From the NCBI GenBank assembly GCA_016165875.1, contig JABBOT010000034.1:2602799-2666798 (forward strand): a stretch of DNA of 64,000 nucleotides. Reading direction: 5' to 3'. Below the pieces are notes generated by a model. The model worked only from the letters and a program-made list of their open reading frames with translations. It had not been told where the DNA came from and searched no databases. How positions within the stretch are numbered: the stretch's first letter is position 1; every line of letters begins with the position of its first letter. This DNA comes from Acanthopleura granulata. Taxonomy: Eukaryota > Mollusca > Polyplacophora > Chitonida > Chitonidae. Shown in pieces: positions 60,671 through 64,000 of this stretch. Made by a program: the position numbers and the translations under genes.

Positions 60671-60780
60671 CAAGTCCGGTTCCCGAAAACGATAAATAAC
60701 ATAAATTACCAGAAAAACTAAGAAAATATATGTATTTTCTATTCGGATTAATAAAATCCGTATCCAAAGCGTGTACAATT

Positions 60781-61131
60781 TTAGTGTATATGCTGTCGAT
60801 AATTGACTAGGTATATCAGTTGCACTTTAATTGCAACTGTTAGTAACTCGGCAATCTCACTCAACACGATGAACATACGGTCTCTAGCCCCGGGTTGACC
60901 GGAATTAGACACAGTGATTTTGAACACGACGTCCATATTTACCAGCCAGAAAGGCGCATTCATTGCAAAATTTAAGAAAACTAGAGTGAAGGCGTTTGAT
61001 GGAATATCATTGATGAAAGTCCCGGATTGGGAATTAGTTTTATATGTAAAGAACTGTTTCTCGAGTGAATAGTTTGAAAACGTAAAATAAGAAACGATTA
61101 TGGAGTGTTCCGGTACATGTATAAGATAAGA
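60781..61131 (-). pseudogene. Class A GPCR-like TM6-TM7 fragment
   Basis: The minus strand is open for 116 codons from the stop at 61132-61134 to the stop at 60781. There is no ATG at the start, so it would be a 3' exon. Seen: NAFTLVFLNFAMNAPFWLVN, a hydrophobic helix with a proline in the TM6-like setting F-x4-P-F-W; a polar loop; then MFIVLSEIAELLTV and LIYLVN, a second helix ending in the place of the NPxxY segment, followed by a basic YRQHIH end. Known: class A receptors of invertebrates often have this TM6-loop-TM7-short basic tail order. Inference: a 7TM receptor fragment. TM7 looks a few residues short and there is no NPxxY, so it is probably not functional. I cannot name the ligand class. 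Confidence 0.4.
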
Positions 61132-61134
61132 TTA

Positions 61135-61538
61135 TGTATTATAGAAAATGATGTCATGATGTCATTCTTACGAATTGTGCCAGCTGTGTTTAAGCGTAAG
61201 CATGTTCCATTTGAGAATCAGGAGAATGTGTGTTGCAAGCGCAAGGTAGGGCTAGCAGTCTTCTCCTCGCAAATCTTTCCCGGTATGTTACCGGACATCC
61301 TACTGACCGTAACTCAGATGTAATGATTGAACGAACAACTGTGTGGTACACTCAGTGGTTTTTAAGTGCTATGGGCTTGTCGAAAATCAAGCCCGCTTCC
61401 AATAAAGAGAAATCTTGACTGGTCATTGTTAGCCGAAGCAAACTGATAAACATTATCCTTCACGTGGTCATGCATTGTCTATCTTAATGTGGAAACAATG
61501 TAGAGAGATGTCATCTTCCTAGTCACTAATCGAGTTGA
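61135..61538. other. Anonymous stretch
   Basis: No upstream GPCR exon could be recognised on the minus strand; frames 61105-61323 and 61230-61418 on the plus strand show no motif. Confidence 0.35.
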
Positions 61539-61877
61539 CGGTCGCACCCACGTAGTGGTTAGAGCGTTCGTCTCGGGGTCCCGAAATCCAAGATCAATCT
61601 CGGGTCGGGTCATACCAAAGACTTTAAAATAGTGCTGGTTGCTGCCTCTCCTGGCGCTCAAAATGGGGAGGTTGGAGCAGAAAAAAGAAAAACAGGACTG
61701 GCCAACTCGGTGTCAGTATAAGGTGACTGGGTGGGGTGTCATGTCTCGAGTTTTCAGCATGATGTTCCAGTGGTGGTAGCACTTTGGCGGGTCGACTCGT
61801 CCTGCCACAAAATACATAAAATCTATACATTGTAATGACTCGTCGCCGTCATTTAAAAATTGTTCAGTAAACCTACA
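61539..61877 (+). mobile_element. SINE family 2, full-length
   Basis: Head with CGTAGTGGTTAGAGCG (A-box-like) and CTCGGGTCGGGTCATACC (B-box-like). Body CAAAGACTTTAAAATAGTGC, GTTGCTGCCTCTCCTGGC, GTGTCAGTATAAGGTGACTG and TGATGTTCCAGTGGTGG. 3' end ACTCGTCGCCGTCATTTAAA and AATTGTTCAGTAAACC. Confidence 0.88.
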
Positions 61878-61894
61878 CTGTTAGTCATTAGCCA

Positions 61895-62160
61895 TACATG
61901 GTCAAACTGACAAGAAACAATATGGTCGTCTCTAACCACAAAAATATAGTATAGACGTGACGTACCATATATTATATGGACGCTGCCTAACCATAAAAGA
62001 CACGATTAGAATGACCATAAAACTTGTTATTACGTCCGTGCACTAAAATTATGGTCGCTACCTAACCATAAATTTATGGTTGGAGTGACCATAAATATGA
62101 TGATCGGAGTAACCATAAGAATAATTGTAGCAGTAACCCTAAAATATCTAGTAGGCTTAT
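61895..62160. repeat. Cluster of CCATAAA / TTTATGG inverted motifs
   Basis: About eleven copies of an ACCATAAA-like motif in both orientations, including the perfect 18-bp palindrome AACCATAAATTTATGGTT (62064-62081) and flanking GACCATAAA, CTAACCATAAA and TTATGGTCG. The cluster starts at the 3' end of the SINE 2. Confidence 0.85.
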
Positions 62161-62768
62161 TCCTGTTACAGTGACAATGAATGATATGGTCAAACTCCGA
62201 ACTTTAAGACTTTCCACACATTATAATACTATCTTCATAAAGGTGAAGAATGGTTCTGAGTAGGAGTAAACCACAATAAAATGAACCATTTTTGTTAGCT
62301 TTTAACAGTATACTGAAACGATGGTACACTAAAAACTCACAGGGAAGAACAAAATGATTTCATAACAGTATATTAGCAGAAGAAAATATACAATCATATA
62401 TGATGAACGTAAAACAAGCAGCACGGCACAACTTCGATTTAACACAGGATTACTGTCCACAGTATTATCGGCAATTCGTTAATCGCTCTTATCTTAAATC
62501 TTACAGAAGGACAGAACTTCCTGAAAGACCTCTCTACCAACAAACTCACAAACGTCTTCCATCAATGATAACTTCCACATTGCCAATGTTTGCGCATCGG
62601 TCTCATAAAGTTGGCCTCCTGTGGCTTCCTGTGGCCTCCCTAAACCATAGACACCACTAGCCTGACCCATTTGCAGATACACATGAAAGAATACAAAGCT
62701 TTTTAATTGTTAATATATTTCTGCACATAAATTAATTCCTTGATTATTTCTTTCTGCTCTTTATACCC
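62161..62768. other. Anonymous stretch
   Basis: Frames 62400-62660 (plus) and 62494-62682 (minus) overlap. CCTCCTGTGGCTTCCTGTGG contains a short direct repeat (~62622). No gene called. Confidence 0.35.
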
Positions 62769-62860
62769 CATTTGCCTGGTTTCTCCCCACCACAATGCTG
62801 ACCCCCGTCGTATGTGAAATATTTTTGACTAAGATGAAAACACCAACCAAATAAATTAAT
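62769..62860 (+). repeat. SINE family 1 fragment (3' part)
   Basis: CATTTGCCTGGTTTCTCCCC, ACCACAATGCTGACCCCCG, TCGTATGTGAAATATTTTTG and AAACACCAACCAAATAAATT. Confidence 0.82.
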
Positions 62861-64000
62861 TTTCCCATAATTTATATTAATTCATCAAATCATGACTGTT
62901 TCTGAGCTGGTCCGAATTACTGGCCAATTCTTTTTTTTGTTCTTTTCATTGAGAGAAAAGAAAGTGCGTTTACAAGTAAGTTACTTCGTTGTGGAATTTT
63001 CACGTACATGTAGCCAATGATGTAGGCCTATGCAGGTCTGAACTTTGTACAGGGTTCCGAAATCGGTGAAAGTACATGAGAGTAAGCAGATCATGATGTC
63101 CCAAAATATAATCTGCCCGTGTTTAACATAGAAATCAAGATTGACCACACTGATTACACCTCTATCCTACAGTAAACCATATAGCCCATTGTCATGAAAT
63201 CTTCTATGTTGTGAACGAGTTTATCTGAATAGAAAATTCGAAAATTCGGGTATACAACCTTTACAGGTGAATTGCATAAGAAGAACAGCAACAACAACAA
63301 ATGCTTCTACATATAAGCGGCTGGTTACTGTGTCACCTTAGGAATGTGATACAGGCAAATCTTCCTCATGTCCTAAGGAAGATGTGTACTTTATTAGTTT
63401 GCAGGTAACACGCACATACTGATTTAACTAAATGTAAACATGCAACAGGCCCTATACAACTGTATCCTACTTTTTCAGGGTTAATACAAGTAGGTCCACA
63501 CCGTTAAGGCTAGCACTAGAATTGTGCTTGGTTTACACTAAACAAGGAAATTTCTAAGCTTAAGTTTCTGCCACATGGTAGAGTACCGTCAAGTCATTGC
63601 ATGGAGAATTTGCTTTTCACAATGAAAATCTGAAATTTTTTTCAGCCAGATGTAAGCAAAATAATCAACTCAGTCTTTACAAATGCCTTTTTTCCTTGAA
63701 AGTATTAAAGATTACACCATTGAACAACCAAATGATTGATCATACATCACGATTGCAAGAAACCCCCCACAATGTCCTCCTATGGAGGGATATAAAAGGC
63801 TTCTTTTTTTAATTACCTTTTCGTAAATGTCTGGTTTAAAATTTGCTGTATATTTTAGTCCATGCCATTGCTTTACAAGACGTTAAGACACAATAAAAAA
63901 CTATAAGACACAATAAAAAATGATTTGATAATTGATTAGTCTTATTATATGTATACATAGAGAACATAAGTCCAGGTACAGATCTACCCACTTCCTGCCA
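62861..64000. other. Anonymous stretch to the window end
   Basis: No gene seen. TAAGACACAATAAAAAA occurs twice, at 63884-63900 and 63904-63920. Confidence 0.45.

Overview
The window looks like nuclear DNA from a marine mollusc, probably a bivalve or gastropod. It is AT-rich, has no bacterial-style gene packing, and has no long open reading frame (the longest ATG-type frames are about 100-210 codons). It carries many copies of two tRNA-headed SINE families whose 3' ends read like GAGTACGGCGTAAAAC; from memory, this style of SINE is common in molluscs. I see no complete protein-coding gene, tRNA, rRNA or CRISPR array. The window is mainly decayed repeats, and its most informative structure is nested tandem segmental duplication.

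Layout. 1-1395: remnant of a protein-primed family B DNA polymerase (Polinton/Maverick or adintovirus type) on the minus strand, broken by frameshifts, a stop and lost catalytic residues. 1.67-20.1 kb: array A, three diverged copies of a ~4.2 kb unit followed by two partial copies, interrupted by SINEs and by a 97%-identical long inverted repeat (7497-9402). 20.1-39.2 kb: mostly anonymous DNA with a 56-bp minisatellite of ~23 units showing higher-order structure (26251-27530), smaller tandem repeats, and a cluster of eight copies of a GTAACACCACTGRC-type motif (34.1-35.8 kb).

39.18-45.25 kb: array B, four and a half copies of a ~1.6 kb unit. A conserved block in each copy resembles a CTCF-type site next to a TGMGTCAT motif. 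Two units hold SINE insertions whose empty sites can be read in sister units. 45.6-46.6 kb: two weak minus-strand candidate coding segments, one interrupted by a stop. 47-64 kb: more SINE copies, three low-copy duplicated blocks shared with 27-38 kb, and two minus-strand segments resembling the TM6-TM7 part of a class A GPCR (58235-58483 and 60781-61131), with a third decayed relative near 37.9 kb.

No genes can be shown to work together here. The history read from the sequence is repeated tandem duplication, then SINE insertion, then one recent inverted duplication. All assignments come from reading the sequence, without database searches; percent identities are estimates by eye.
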